From contig CAZYMD010000041.1 in assembly GCA_964649005.1 (NCBI GenBank), positions 1 to 29,753 on the forward strand: a stretch of DNA of 29,753 bases, read 5' to 3'. Below the pieces are notes generated by a model. That model was not told the origin of the DNA. It saw only the letters and a program-made list of their open reading frames with translations, and made no database searches. The position numbers were made by a program, and so were the translations under genes. This document shows positions 1 through 7,446 of this stretch, one piece after another (positions within the stretch are counted from its first letter, which is position 1; every line of letters begins with the position of its first letter). Source of the stretch: CAZGMJ01 sp964649005. Its GTDB lineage: Bacteria > Planctomycetota > Phycisphaerae > Sedimentisphaerales > Anaerobacaceae.

Positions 1-2061
1 GGCCAGTACACCATCCGAAGACGCCGCACGCCCGCTCGTGCCGCCTCGCCCGTCGATTCGCTCGCCGATCTGCAGGAAGGCGACTACGTCGTTCACGCCT
101 CGTATGGCATCGGAAAATTCATCGGTTCTGAAACGATCCAGGAAAAGGGCGGAGCCAACGAGTATCTTACTATCGAATACGCCGACAGCGTCAAGATGCA
201 GGTCTCCGTGCACAACATCGCGCTGGTGCAGAAGTACATCGGGACCAGCCCAAAGCGGCCTCGGTTGAGCAAGATAGGCTCGAAGAAATGGCAGAAGCAG
301 AAGGAAAAAGTGGCGGCGTGCGTGGCGGACCTTGCCGCCGAATTGCTGGATCTACAAGCCGAACGTCAGGCCATCGGCGGGATTGCATACGCATCGGATT
401 CGAACTGGCAGATCGAGTTCGAGGAATCCTTTGCCTACCAGGAAACAGCCGACCAGACAACAGCAGTCGAACAGATCAAGAGGGACATGCAACAGCCGGT
501 TGCGATGGACAGGCTGCTCTGCGGTGACGTAGGTTTTGGAAAAACGGAGCTTGCCATGCGGGCGACTTTCAAGGCCGTCGAGAGTTCAAAGCAGGTGGCC
601 ATGCTCGTTCCCACAACTGTTCTGTGCGTCCAGCATGGACGGACCTTCGCTGAGCGATTTGCGGATTTTCCTATCACCGTCGAGGTTATCAATCGTTTCA
701 AAACCACCAAACAGGCCCGTGACATTGTAGAGCGGACCAGGAAAGGCAGAGTCGATGTGCTCATCGGAACCCATCGACTGCTAAGCCGTGACGTTGGATT
801 CAAGGACCTGGGCCTGCTCATCATCGACGAAGAGCAGCGTTTTGGCGTCGAGCACAAGGAAAGACTCAAAAGGCTGCGAGTAAATGTAGACGTCCTGACG
901 ATGACAGCCACACCGATACCACGAACGCTTCACATGGCGCTGTTAGGCCTGCGCGACATCAGCTCACTGGCCACAGCGCCCATGGACCGACGCAGCATCG
1001 TCACAAAAGTAACCAGCTATAGTCCCGAACTCATCAAGCGGGCCATCAATCTGGAACTCAACCGCCAGGGTCAGGTATTCTTCCTGCACAATCGTGTCAG
1101 GTCCATCGAGCGCAAGGCGTGGGAAATTCACAAGCTCGTCCCGGACGCCCGATTCGCCATCGCGCACGGCCAGATGACCAAGAGCGAGCTTGAAGATGCG
1201 ATGGTCAAATTCGTCATAGGCGAGATTGACGTGCTGGTCTGCACGACCATCATCGAGTCGGGCCTGGACATCCCCAATGCCAACACGATCTTCATCGATG
1301 ACGCCGACCGCTTCGGCCTTGCTGAGTTGCACCAGCTCCGAGGCCGGGTCGGGCGATATAAACACCGGGCGTACGCATACATGCTCATGCCAAAGTCACG
1401 GCCCGTCACACCAATCGCGGCCAAACGTCTCAAAGCCATTGAGGACTACTCGCATCTCGGCGCAGGCTTTCGGATCGCGCTGCGCGATCTCGAAATCCGG
1501 GGCGCGGGTAACATCCTCGGCGCCGAGCAGTCAGGGCACATTCAGTTAGTGGGTTACCAGATGTATTGCGAGATGCTGGCTGAGGCGGTTCGCAGGCACA
1601 GGAACGAGCCGACCGAGCACATCCCCACAATCACTATCGATCTGGGCTTCGCGACGTACATACCGAAAAATTACATCCCAATCGGCAGACAACGCATGGA
1701 CGTCTATCGCAAAATCGCCATGGCGCAAACCGATGGCGATATCGAACAGATCGAAGGCGAATTAACCGACGTTTATGGCCCTGTCCCCGACGAGGTGGAA
1801 TTGTTGCTGGACGTCGCTAAAATTAAAATAAAAGCCGCAAAGCATGGCATTAAAAGCATTGTTACCTGTGGTGATGATCTGGTATTCTCATTCAATAAGG
1901 AACACCAGAAACATGACATAGATTCTCTTTTCAGCAACGTGACAGGCAGGATTCACATCAGGGATCCTCGCGTTGTTTGCCTGAGACTATCTGCAAACTA
2001 CTTCGAGCCTGCAACGCTGCTTCATGTATTGCGAAAAATGTTTAATCGTCAAAATCGCTGA
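1..2061 (+). CDS. mfd: Transcription-repair coupling factor Mfd, C-terminal part (5' end cut by window)
   Basis: ATP-dependent DNA translocase that removes RNA polymerase stalled at lesions and recruits UvrA. The frame is open from base 1 to the TGA at 2059, giving 687 residues of a family that is usually about 1100-1200, so the UvrB-like N-terminal modules lie outside the window. The first residues form the CarD-like RNA polymerase interaction domain ('LQEGDYVVHASYGIGKFIG', from about base 76). The translocase core follows: Walker A GDVGFGKT at 523-546, the DEEQ box at 826-837, motif III 'TMTATPIPRTLH', and the QLRGRVGR motif VI. The TRG-type stretch 'RDLEIRGAGNILGAEQSGH' marks the RecG/Mfd group, and a C-terminal D7-like domain ends the protein. 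An internal ATG at 196 lies within the RNA polymerase interaction domain and is not a real start. Identity is certain from the motifs. Confidence 0.97.
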   Translation, partial: GQYTIRRRRTPARAASPVDSLADLQEGDYVVHASYGIGKFIGSETIQEKGGANEYLTIEYADSVKMQVSVHNIALVQKYIGTSPKRPRLSKIGSKKWQKQKEKVAACVADLAAELLDLQAERQAIGGIAYASDSNWQIEFEESFAYQETADQTTAVEQIKRDMQQPVAMDRLLCGDVGFGKTELAMRATFKAVESSKQVAMLVPTTVLCVQHGRTFAERFADFPITVEVINRFKTTKQARDIVERTRKGRVDVLIGTHRLLSRDVGFKDLGLLIIDEEQRFGVEHKERLKRLRVNVDVLTMTATPIPRTLHMALLGLRDISSLATAPMDRRSIVTKVTSYSPELIKRAINLELNRQGQVFFLHNRVRSIERKAWEIHKLVPDARFAIAHGQMTKSELEDAMVKFVIGEIDVLVCTTIIESGLDIPNANTIFIDDADRFGLAELHQLRGRVGRYKHRAYAYMLMPKSRPVTPIAAKRLKAIEDYSHLGAGFRIALRDLEIRGAGNILGAEQSGHIQLVGYQMYCEMLAEAVRRHRNEPTEHIPTITIDLGFATYIPKNYIPIGRQRMDVYRKIAMAQTDGDIEQIEGELTDVYGPVPDEVELLLDVAKIKIKAAKHGIKSIVTCGDDLVFSFNKEHQKHDIDSLFSNVTGRIHIRDPRVVCLRLSANYFEPATLLHVLRKMFNRQNR

Positions 2062-2096
2062 GGACCTGCTAAAATGAGAAACAGGAAGGGACGAAG

Positions 2097-3278
2097 ATGA
2101 TTGATAGCAGCATAGAACATAAACGCGGTTCGTTGCTAGCAGTGAAGATACTCGCAGGACTCTTCGTTGTTCTGGTGCTGCTCTTTATTGTACTTGCCGC
2201 CCGACAGCTTGGAATTCTATCGTCTCGCAGAGCTAATATATCCGGCCTCGGAAAGGCAATGTTGATTTACGCAAACGACTACGAGGACGAACTGCCACGT
2301 TCAGGCGGCAGAAACTGCACCTGGGTCGAGGACGCAAGTAAATTGAAGCAGATAGAAGTGAATCATCGAAAGCCACAGAATGATAAAGAGCTGAAGTACT
2401 GGCTTGAAAACATGGTATGGTTCCATCGCTTCAGCGATAAAGAAATCAGCACGGCAACTGGCCTGGCCATCGCAGAGATTGCCTCCGCGAAGCGCAGATT
2501 CAACATCCGGCATGATAATCGTCCCAAGCTCCTCGAAAACAAGCTGCTCGTGCTTCCCTATCCTGGAGGACGTCACCCAAGGGTCGGCTTTCTCGAAGGA
2601 GCAATAAATCCACAGAGGGAAACCAAGTTCAGCGTCTTCACCCCCTGGGATCCCAACGACTATGCAGTGGTCGATCTGCCAGAAGCGATCTGGTCCAATC
2701 TTGGCCTGACGTATCTGGCGCACACGCACGTCGATACCATCTGGACCAAGCAGGAAATCAGGCTAAAACCGCTCGAATGGAATCGAGGCACCAACGGAAT
2801 ACTCGATTTCGAGCGCGTGCTTCCCAACAAAATCACCTTCGGCGCCAAGGTCAGGCCGACTGGGCAAGCTGTCTTTATGGAGTTTTGGCTGAAAAATGGA
2901 ACGCCGGACCGCCTGAGCGATCTACGCGTGCAGATATGCGTGATGCCGAAAATGGCCGAAGGCTTTGAACAGCAAACCAACGAGAACAAAATTTTCAAAA
3001 AGCCCTACACGGCGTGTCGTTCCACTGATGGCACACGATGGATGATCGTCGCCTGGACAAATTGCGACCGCACCTGGGCCAACCCTGATTGCCCATGCTT
3101 CCATTCGGATCCGAAGTTTCCCGATACCGAGCCAGGACAGACGCAGACTCTCTATGGCTGGTTCTCCTTCTACGAAGGTATGGACATCGAGGCAGAATTA
3201 GAAAGAATCGAATCAACAGGCTGGCGAAAGACAGACCATGCAGACGATGATAATGAAACATCTGTTTCTGACAAATGA
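2097..3278 (+). CDS. Membrane-anchored hybrid protein: prepilin-like N-terminus, HTH-like segment, unknown planctomycete domain
   Basis: 393 residues; function unknown. The start is an ATG preceded by AGGAAGGG about 8 nt upstream. Residues 13-36 form one hydrophobic helix. Residues 44-77 ('ISGLGKAMLIYANDYEDELP') match the segment just after the N-terminal helix in planctomycete type II secretion/prepilin-like proteins, but no cleavable GFTLIE-type leader is seen. Residues 98-138 ('RFSDKEISTATGLAIAEIAS', then AKRRFNI) look like a helix-turn-helix. Residues 150-378 are a beta-rich domain ('LPYPGGRHPRVGFLEGAI', 'LTYLAHTHVDTIW', a CDRTWANPDCPC cysteine group) that I recall only as an unnamed planctomycete family. 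It starts 35 nt after mfd, and the next gene begins 16 nt after its stop, so co-transcription with the propeller gene is likely. The architecture looks chimeric. The domain assignments are from memory and need a profile search. Confidence 0.75.
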   Translation: MIDSSIEHKRGSLLAVKILAGLFVVLVLLFIVLAARQLGILSSRRANISGLGKAMLIYANDYEDELPRSGGRNCTWVEDASKLKQIEVNHRKPQNDKELKYWLENMVWFHRFSDKEISTATGLAIAEIASAKRRFNIRHDNRPKLLENKLLVLPYPGGRHPRVGFLEGAINPQRETKFSVFTPWDPNDYAVVDLPEAIWSNLGLTYLAHTHVDTIWTKQEIRLKPLEWNRGTNGILDFERVLPNKITFGAKVRPTGQAVFMEFWLKNGTPDRLSDLRVQICVMPKMAEGFEQQTNENKIFKKPYTACRSTDGTRWMIVAWTNCDRTWANPDCPCFHSDPKFPDTEPGQTQTLYGWFSFYEGMDIEAELERIESTGWRKTDHADDDNETSVSDK

Positions 3279-3294
3279 AGATCGGAGATTCGAC

Positions 3295-5091
3295 ATGAGA
3301 CTTAGAATGTACATCCTGGCTGCTGTTTTTGGGGCCATTCTCACAGGCATACCGCCTCTGGACCGCCCTGCAATCGCCGCCCTCTGGGACGATATCTCGC
3401 CCCTGAACAATCTGCCGCCATACATCAAGCGGGTAACGTATTTTGGCCAGAGGGCCGACTTTTCACACGATGGCACGAGAATCCTGTTCATCGAGAAAAC
3501 CTTTGGCGATGTTTATGAGGTGGAGTTAAAGACTGGAATCATCCGCCCGATGACCCATCATTACTTTCACGAGGGCTACACGCGGGCGTTATACCTATCC
3601 AACGGTGATATCCTGCTTTCAGGTTCAAGGCAGTTCGACTCTAAAGACCCGTGGCCCAGCCGAAACGAGAAAAACGCCGAGCTTTGGGTGCTCAAAAAAG
3701 ACCTGTCGGGCCCGCCAATGCCACTGGGCGAGAAATGTTCCGAAGGACCCGCTGTCTCGCGTAAGCGCATGACGATAGCATGGACACAAGGCGGGGCGTT
3801 CTATAAAGCCGATATTTCTTACGAAACAGGCAAGCCCGCCATCACTAACAAGCAGAAAATACTGGACAAGCAGGATCTGCCCTTCGAGTGCGATATAGAG
3901 ACGCAGAATTTCCGACCGCCTGATGAGAAGGAATTGATCTTCAGCGCCTATGGCTACCAGGGTACTGAGGTAATGGGCCTGGATATCGAAAGCCACAAGA
4001 TCGTCAATTACTCCAACGCGCCGGGCCAGTACGATGAGCCCGAAGGCATCTTCCCGGATGGCAAGTACACCCTCGTCGAGTGCGACAAGCACAGCCTCAA
4101 GGGCACTGACTACATCGATATCTACAAACTCGCCCTCGATACATCCAGCAAAACCGAGCGGATAACATTAATTTCCAGCTACCCGGGCTACAAAGCCTCG
4201 AATCCCGTCGTCAGCGACGATGGACGACACATCGCCTTCCAGGTCGCCAAAGTGGGTGATCCGGCCGGCGTCGGAAGGGGGATTCTTCTGCTGGATCTGC
4301 AGAAATACGAACGGGCGAAGGGACCCGGCAGGACGATCACAAAAAAGGTCGCGGAAATCGAGGCTCAGCTTGGCGTACGTATTAACCACATTTATAATCG
4401 CGAGCAGTTCTATCCACGTAATTGGCTGACGCCGCCCATTTCAGGTTCAGGCTCGCAAATGCCGCCAGATGAAGTCGTCAGATTGATCGATGTCACCGAG
4501 ACTTTCCTGTCTCGATATCCAAAAGAAGTGCTCAAAAAAAACCTCTCCGACATCTACTTCGTCAGAGGTCTTGAGTTCTATGGCAAAGGCTTCGGAGGCG
4601 CCTACTCGGACTCCTCGCTGTACATAGACAACCAGGGAGAAGCTGAGGGCTATACCAAGCAGTTTCTTCTGAGCACTATGCACTCGGAGTTTTCCAGCAT
4701 CCTCATGGACAACTACGCCAAACAGTTTCCCAAGGAGGAATGGAAATCACTCAACCCGGAGGACTTCACTTATGGCGGCACGGGCGTCGAGATGCTCGGC
4801 CAGAAGGACATCTTCGGCCAGACCGAGGAATTGCTCGCATGGGGCTTCCTCGTCAAGTACTGTATGAGCAGCCTTGAAAACGACTTAAACATGTACGCAT
4901 TCTGGGCTTTTACCAGGGACAAGGAATTGCAGGACCTCGCAATCGAGCACGAACTAATCGGGGCCAAATACAGCCTCTTTCTGGATTTCTATGACTCGAT
5001 CAGCCCGGAAATATTCAAACCGGCGCCTCAGAGCGATCCAAACGATAATGACAAAATAACCTCCGGCCAGGATACCCAAGAAACGCCATAA
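3295..5091 (+). CDS. Exported TolB/WD40-like propeller protein with degenerate metallopeptidase-like C-terminal domain
   Basis: 598 residues. I start at ATG 3295, not at an upstream in-frame ATG at 3238, because GGAG sits at 3284-3287, a clean signal peptide begins here ('MRLRMYILAAVFGAILTG'), and 3238 lies inside the previous gene. Residues about 45-360 carry repeated beta-propeller strands ('HDGTRILFIEKTFGDVYEVE', 'NGDILLSGSRQF', 'DDGRHIAFQVAK'), as in TolB-like proteins. The C-terminal part (about 400-590) resembles gluzincin-like zinc peptidases of planctomycetes. It has 'MHSEFSSIL' at H463/E465 where a HHEF- or HExxH-type motif is expected, and 'SSLENDLNMYAFWAF' (E528) where a downstream acidic ligand is expected. 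The HExxH motif is therefore not intact and the domain may be catalytically dead. It probably acts in the periplasm, and it is 16 nt downstream of the hybrid gene. Confidence 0.75.
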   Translation: MRLRMYILAAVFGAILTGIPPLDRPAIAALWDDISPLNNLPPYIKRVTYFGQRADFSHDGTRILFIEKTFGDVYEVELKTGIIRPMTHHYFHEGYTRALYLSNGDILLSGSRQFDSKDPWPSRNEKNAELWVLKKDLSGPPMPLGEKCSEGPAVSRKRMTIAWTQGGAFYKADISYETGKPAITNKQKILDKQDLPFECDIETQNFRPPDEKELIFSAYGYQGTEVMGLDIESHKIVNYSNAPGQYDEPEGIFPDGKYTLVECDKHSLKGTDYIDIYKLALDTSSKTERITLISSYPGYKASNPVVSDDGRHIAFQVAKVGDPAGVGRGILLLDLQKYERAKGPGRTITKKVAEIEAQLGVRINHIYNREQFYPRNWLTPPISGSGSQMPPDEVVRLIDVTETFLSRYPKEVLKKNLSDIYFVRGLEFYGKGFGGAYSDSSLYIDNQGEAEGYTKQFLLSTMHSEFSSILMDNYAKQFPKEEWKSLNPEDFTYGGTGVEMLGQKDIFGQTEELLAWGFLVKYCMSSLENDLNMYAFWAFTRDKELQDLAIEHELIGAKYSLFLDFYDSISPEIFKPAPQSDPNDNDKITSGQDTQETP

Positions 5092-5103
5092 AAGGGAAAT
5101 AGG

Positions 5104-5132
5104 TTGAAATTTATGGTATTAGCGCGTAGATT
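5104..5132 (+). promoter_or_regulatory. Candidate sigma-70-type promoter for the HD-hydrolase gene
   Basis: TTGAAA (5104-5109), a 17-nt spacer and TAGATT (5127-5132) lie just after the stop of the propeller gene. This leaves a leader of about 45 nt before the chosen ATG. The -35 box matches the consensus at 5 of 6 bases and the -10 box at 4 of 6. It suggests a new transcription unit beginning here, but it was recognised by eye only. Confidence 0.35.
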
Positions 5133-5185
5133 AGTCGCTTCTGAAATGGGCGATTTATGCAAATTTGAATAGTCAAAGGCTTATG

Positions 5186-5779
5186 ATGGAAGAAACCGTG
5201 CCCAATCGCGAGCAAGCTTGGGCTCTGCTCAGCGAGTACAACACAAACGAGGGGCTGATCAGGCATGCTCTGGCTGTCGAGGGTGTGATGCGATACTTCG
5301 CGCGTAAAAATGGGCAGGATGAGCAAAAGTGGGGGATTATTGGCCTGGTCCACGATCTGGACTACGGGCAGTTTCCCGACCAGCACTGCCATAAAACCGC
5401 TGAGATTCTTCGCTCTCGCGGCTGGCGCGAGGATTACGTGCGAGCGGTTCTCTCGCATGGCTGGGGTATATGCACCGACGTCGAGCCCCAAAGCAAACTC
5501 GAAAAAACACTGTATGCGATTGATGAATTGACCGGCCTCGTTGCAGCCACTGCTCTGGTTCGCCCAAGCAGGAGCGTCATGGATATGAAGGCTAAATCCG
5601 TCAAAAAGAAATGGAAAGATAAGGCGTTCGCAGCAGGCGTGAGCAGGGATATCATCGAGAAGGGCGCTCAAATGCTCGCTGTGGAATTGAACGAGCTTAT
5701 TACCGATACGATTATGGGAATGCGGGATGTGGCCGCGGATATCGGCTTGAAGGGCAATCCTGAATCGCAGTCGGATTAA
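5186..5779 (+). CDS. HD-superfamily hydrolase (COG2316-like)
   Basis: 197 residues from ATG 5186. An upstream in-frame TTG (5165) and ATG (5183) also exist; 5186 is preferred because AAAGG at 5175-5179 is best spaced for it and conserved sequence starts at 'REQAWALLSEYN'. The HD metal-binding pattern is visible: H in 'LIRHALAVEGVMRYFA', the HD pair in 'GLVHDLDYGQFPDQHCHKTA', then 'VRAVLSHGWGI' and the late acidic 'AIDELTGLVAATALVRPS'. 'SVKKKWKDKAFAAGVSRDII' near the end is typical of this predicted hydrolase group, whose substrate is unknown. It is a soluble cytoplasmic protein. It sits between the propeller gene and the PPIase gene, 41 nt upstream of the latter, and no functional link to either is apparent. 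The family call is firm; the biochemical role is not. Confidence 0.88.
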   Translation: MEETVPNREQAWALLSEYNTNEGLIRHALAVEGVMRYFARKNGQDEQKWGIIGLVHDLDYGQFPDQHCHKTAEILRSRGWREDYVRAVLSHGWGICTDVEPQSKLEKTLYAIDELTGLVAATALVRPSRSVMDMKAKSVKKKWKDKAFAAGVSRDIIEKGAQMLAVELNELITDTIMGMRDVAADIGLKGNPESQSD

Positions 5780-5820
5780 CAGGGAAGATTCGCCTCTGCG
5801 ATTCGTATGATTGGAATGTA

Positions 5821-6990
5821 ATGACCGAAAACAGTACAAAAAAATGGTCGGCTATGTGGTTGGCATTGTCTCTGATTGTGCTGTCCACACTGTTGGGCTG
5901 TTCCGAACAAAAGTCCAAGCTGAGCGAAGACGAGCTCGAACGGATCGCCATCGCCAAGAAGGTGGAGCTCGTTCAGGCCAAAGGCGGACTCGTGCTCATG
6001 GTTGAAGGTGAAACGCTCAGCAGCAACGAAATGATCGAAAGCCCCGTTGAGGGCCTGCAGGAAGAAGTCTCCCTGGCCGAATACCTTAAGCAACTGGCCC
6101 AAAGCACCAACCTGGAAGAATTCAAGATACAGGCTCGTCCTCACATCGAGGATATTTTGATGACCAGGATATCTAATATCCTGCTCTACCAACATGCCAA
6201 AAGGGAGACCGGTGACAACGAACAGGTCAAAGCCGCCATAGACGGAGTGGTCGAAAAGGAGTGGCGCAATTTTGTGCTTCGCTTCGGCGGCGATGTTGCC
6301 AAGGCCGATGCCGAGCTTGTAAAGATGGGAACGAACCGTGAAGAGTTCAAAGCAGAGCAACGTAAGCGAATAATCACGCAGTCTTTCGTAGCGTCGAGGT
6401 TTCCAAAGAACGAACCGGTCACGTACAGCCAGTTGATCGAATGCTATGATCGAATCAAGGATGAGTACTTCGTCATACGAGCCAAGGTGGGCTTTCGTCT
6501 GATCGACATCAACGTAATGCAAATCCCCCTACAGGACGATCAGAATCCTCTGGACCAAGCCAAGAAGATCGCAGACGATCTAATCAAGAGAATCCGAGCC
6601 GGCGAGAACTTCGCAGAAGTGGCCCAGCAATACTGGAATGATCACGGCCAATCTCTGGGCGGTTTCTGGGATTCGGTGTCGCTGGATTCCCTGGCCAGAC
6701 CGTACGACGAAATTGTGAAAGAAGCGGACAAAATCGAAGTAGGGCAGGTGGCCGGTCCCATAGAGATGGGTGGACATATGTTCATTGTCAAACTCGAAAG
6801 CAGGCAGGAGAGAGGCTACGAACCTTTCGAAAGCGTCCAGAGGCAGGTCGAACGATACCTTGTATCCGAGCGTCATAATTCAGTCATTCGTAAGATCGCT
6901 TCCAAATACCTCGGAGAGGCTTCGAAGGGAGAAACAGACGAGTTCATGGATTTCTGCCTTAAGAAGATCTACGAGCAAACGAACGGATAG
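5821..6990 (+). CDS. Parvulin/PpiC-type peptidyl-prolyl isomerase lipoprotein
   Basis: 389 residues. Residues 1-27 are a lipoprotein signal with lipobox LLGC (Cys27), so the mature protein should be anchored in the envelope. Residues about 40-215 are a helical chaperone-like region, as in SurA/PrsA proteins. Residues about 225-330 form a rotamase domain: the strand 'RLIDINVMQIPL', 'KRIRAGENFAEVAQQYWNDH', the 'GQSLGGFWD' turn, and 'IEVGQVAGPIEMGGHMFIVK'. It would assist folding of exported proteins. The start ATG follows GGA at 5813-5815, a weak ribosome binding site. Its stop is 57 nt before acpS with a hairpin between, so coupling to acpS is possible but may be attenuated. The family is clear; its clients are unknown. 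Confidence 0.88.
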   Translation: MTENSTKKWSAMWLALSLIVLSTLLGCSEQKSKLSEDELERIAIAKKVELVQAKGGLVLMVEGETLSSNEMIESPVEGLQEEVSLAEYLKQLAQSTNLEEFKIQARPHIEDILMTRISNILLYQHAKRETGDNEQVKAAIDGVVEKEWRNFVLRFGGDVAKADAELVKMGTNREEFKAEQRKRIITQSFVASRFPKNEPVTYSQLIECYDRIKDEYFVIRAKVGFRLIDINVMQIPLQDDQNPLDQAKKIADDLIKRIRAGENFAEVAQQYWNDHGQSLGGFWDSVSLDSLARPYDEIVKEADKIEVGQVAGPIEMGGHMFIVKLESRQERGYEPFESVQRQVERYLVSERHNSVIRKIASKYLGEASKGETDEFMDFCLKKIYEQTNG

Positions 6991-7000
6991 CAATGTCGCT

Positions 7001-7022
7001 CGGGTCCAATTGTCGGAGCCCG
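7001..7022 (+). terminator. Possible attenuating hairpin between the PPIase gene and acpS
   Basis: CGGG-TCC (7001-7007), loop AATTGTC, then GGA-g-CCCG (7015-7022) can pair into a 7-bp stem with one bulged G. Only a short TATTGT follows, not a real T tract, so termination would be weak. It lies 11 nt after the PPIase stop. Confidence 0.25.
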
Positions 7023-7047
7023 TATTGTAGAGTGCCGGGATAATAGA

Positions 7048-7446
7048 ATGCAGATTATTGCACATGGTATAGACCTCGTGGATTTCCCGCGAATTGAGCG
7101 GATGGTCGAGCAACACGGTGAACGATTTATCAACCGCGTATACACGCCCGCCGAGCAGGCGTACGCCGAGGCAAACAAGAACGAAATAGAGAAACTGGCG
7201 GGCCGATTCGCGGCCAAGGAAGCTGTTCTCAAATTGATCGGAACCGGCTGGCGAGGCAAGATCGCCTGGACAGATATCGAGGTGGTCAATAACGCAATGG
7301 GCCAGCCCAAAGTAAAACTCGATGGGGAGGTCAAGAGGATTGCCAAGTCGCTCGGCATTGGCCAGATAAGTGTAAGCATTACCCACACGGCCAACTTCGC
7401 AATGGCCTCGGCAGTCGCGTTGACACAATCAAATGAAAGCGAGTGA
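7048..7446 (+). CDS. acpS: Holo-[acyl-carrier-protein] synthase AcpS
   Basis: 132 residues, normal for the family. It transfers 4'-phosphopantetheine from CoA to the serine of acyl carrier protein, which fatty-acid synthesis requires. The magnesium ligands are visible: Asp9 in 'AHGIDLVDFPRIE' and Glu58 in 'GRFAAKEAVLKLIGTGW'. The C-terminal 'ISVSITHTANFAMASAVA' is also typical. The ATG is preceded by GGGA at 7037-7040. The last 14 bases overlap the start of mnmG, so translational coupling is likely. Confidence 0.96.
   Translation: MQIIAHGIDLVDFPRIERMVEQHGERFINRVYTPAEQAYAEANKNEIEKLAGRFAAKEAVLKLIGTGWRGKIAWTDIEVVNNAMGQPKVKLDGEVKRIAKSLGIGQISVSITHTANFAMASAVALTQSNESE

Noticed and set aside
3238..3294. 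Longer start of the propeller gene at 3238
   Set aside because: It would overlap the upstream gene and precede the signal peptide with a charged extension; GGAG supports 3295.
7039..7044. GATAAT as a promoter for acpS
   Set aside because: It is only 3 nt before the start codon and overlaps the spacing of the ribosome site, and no -35 box fits.
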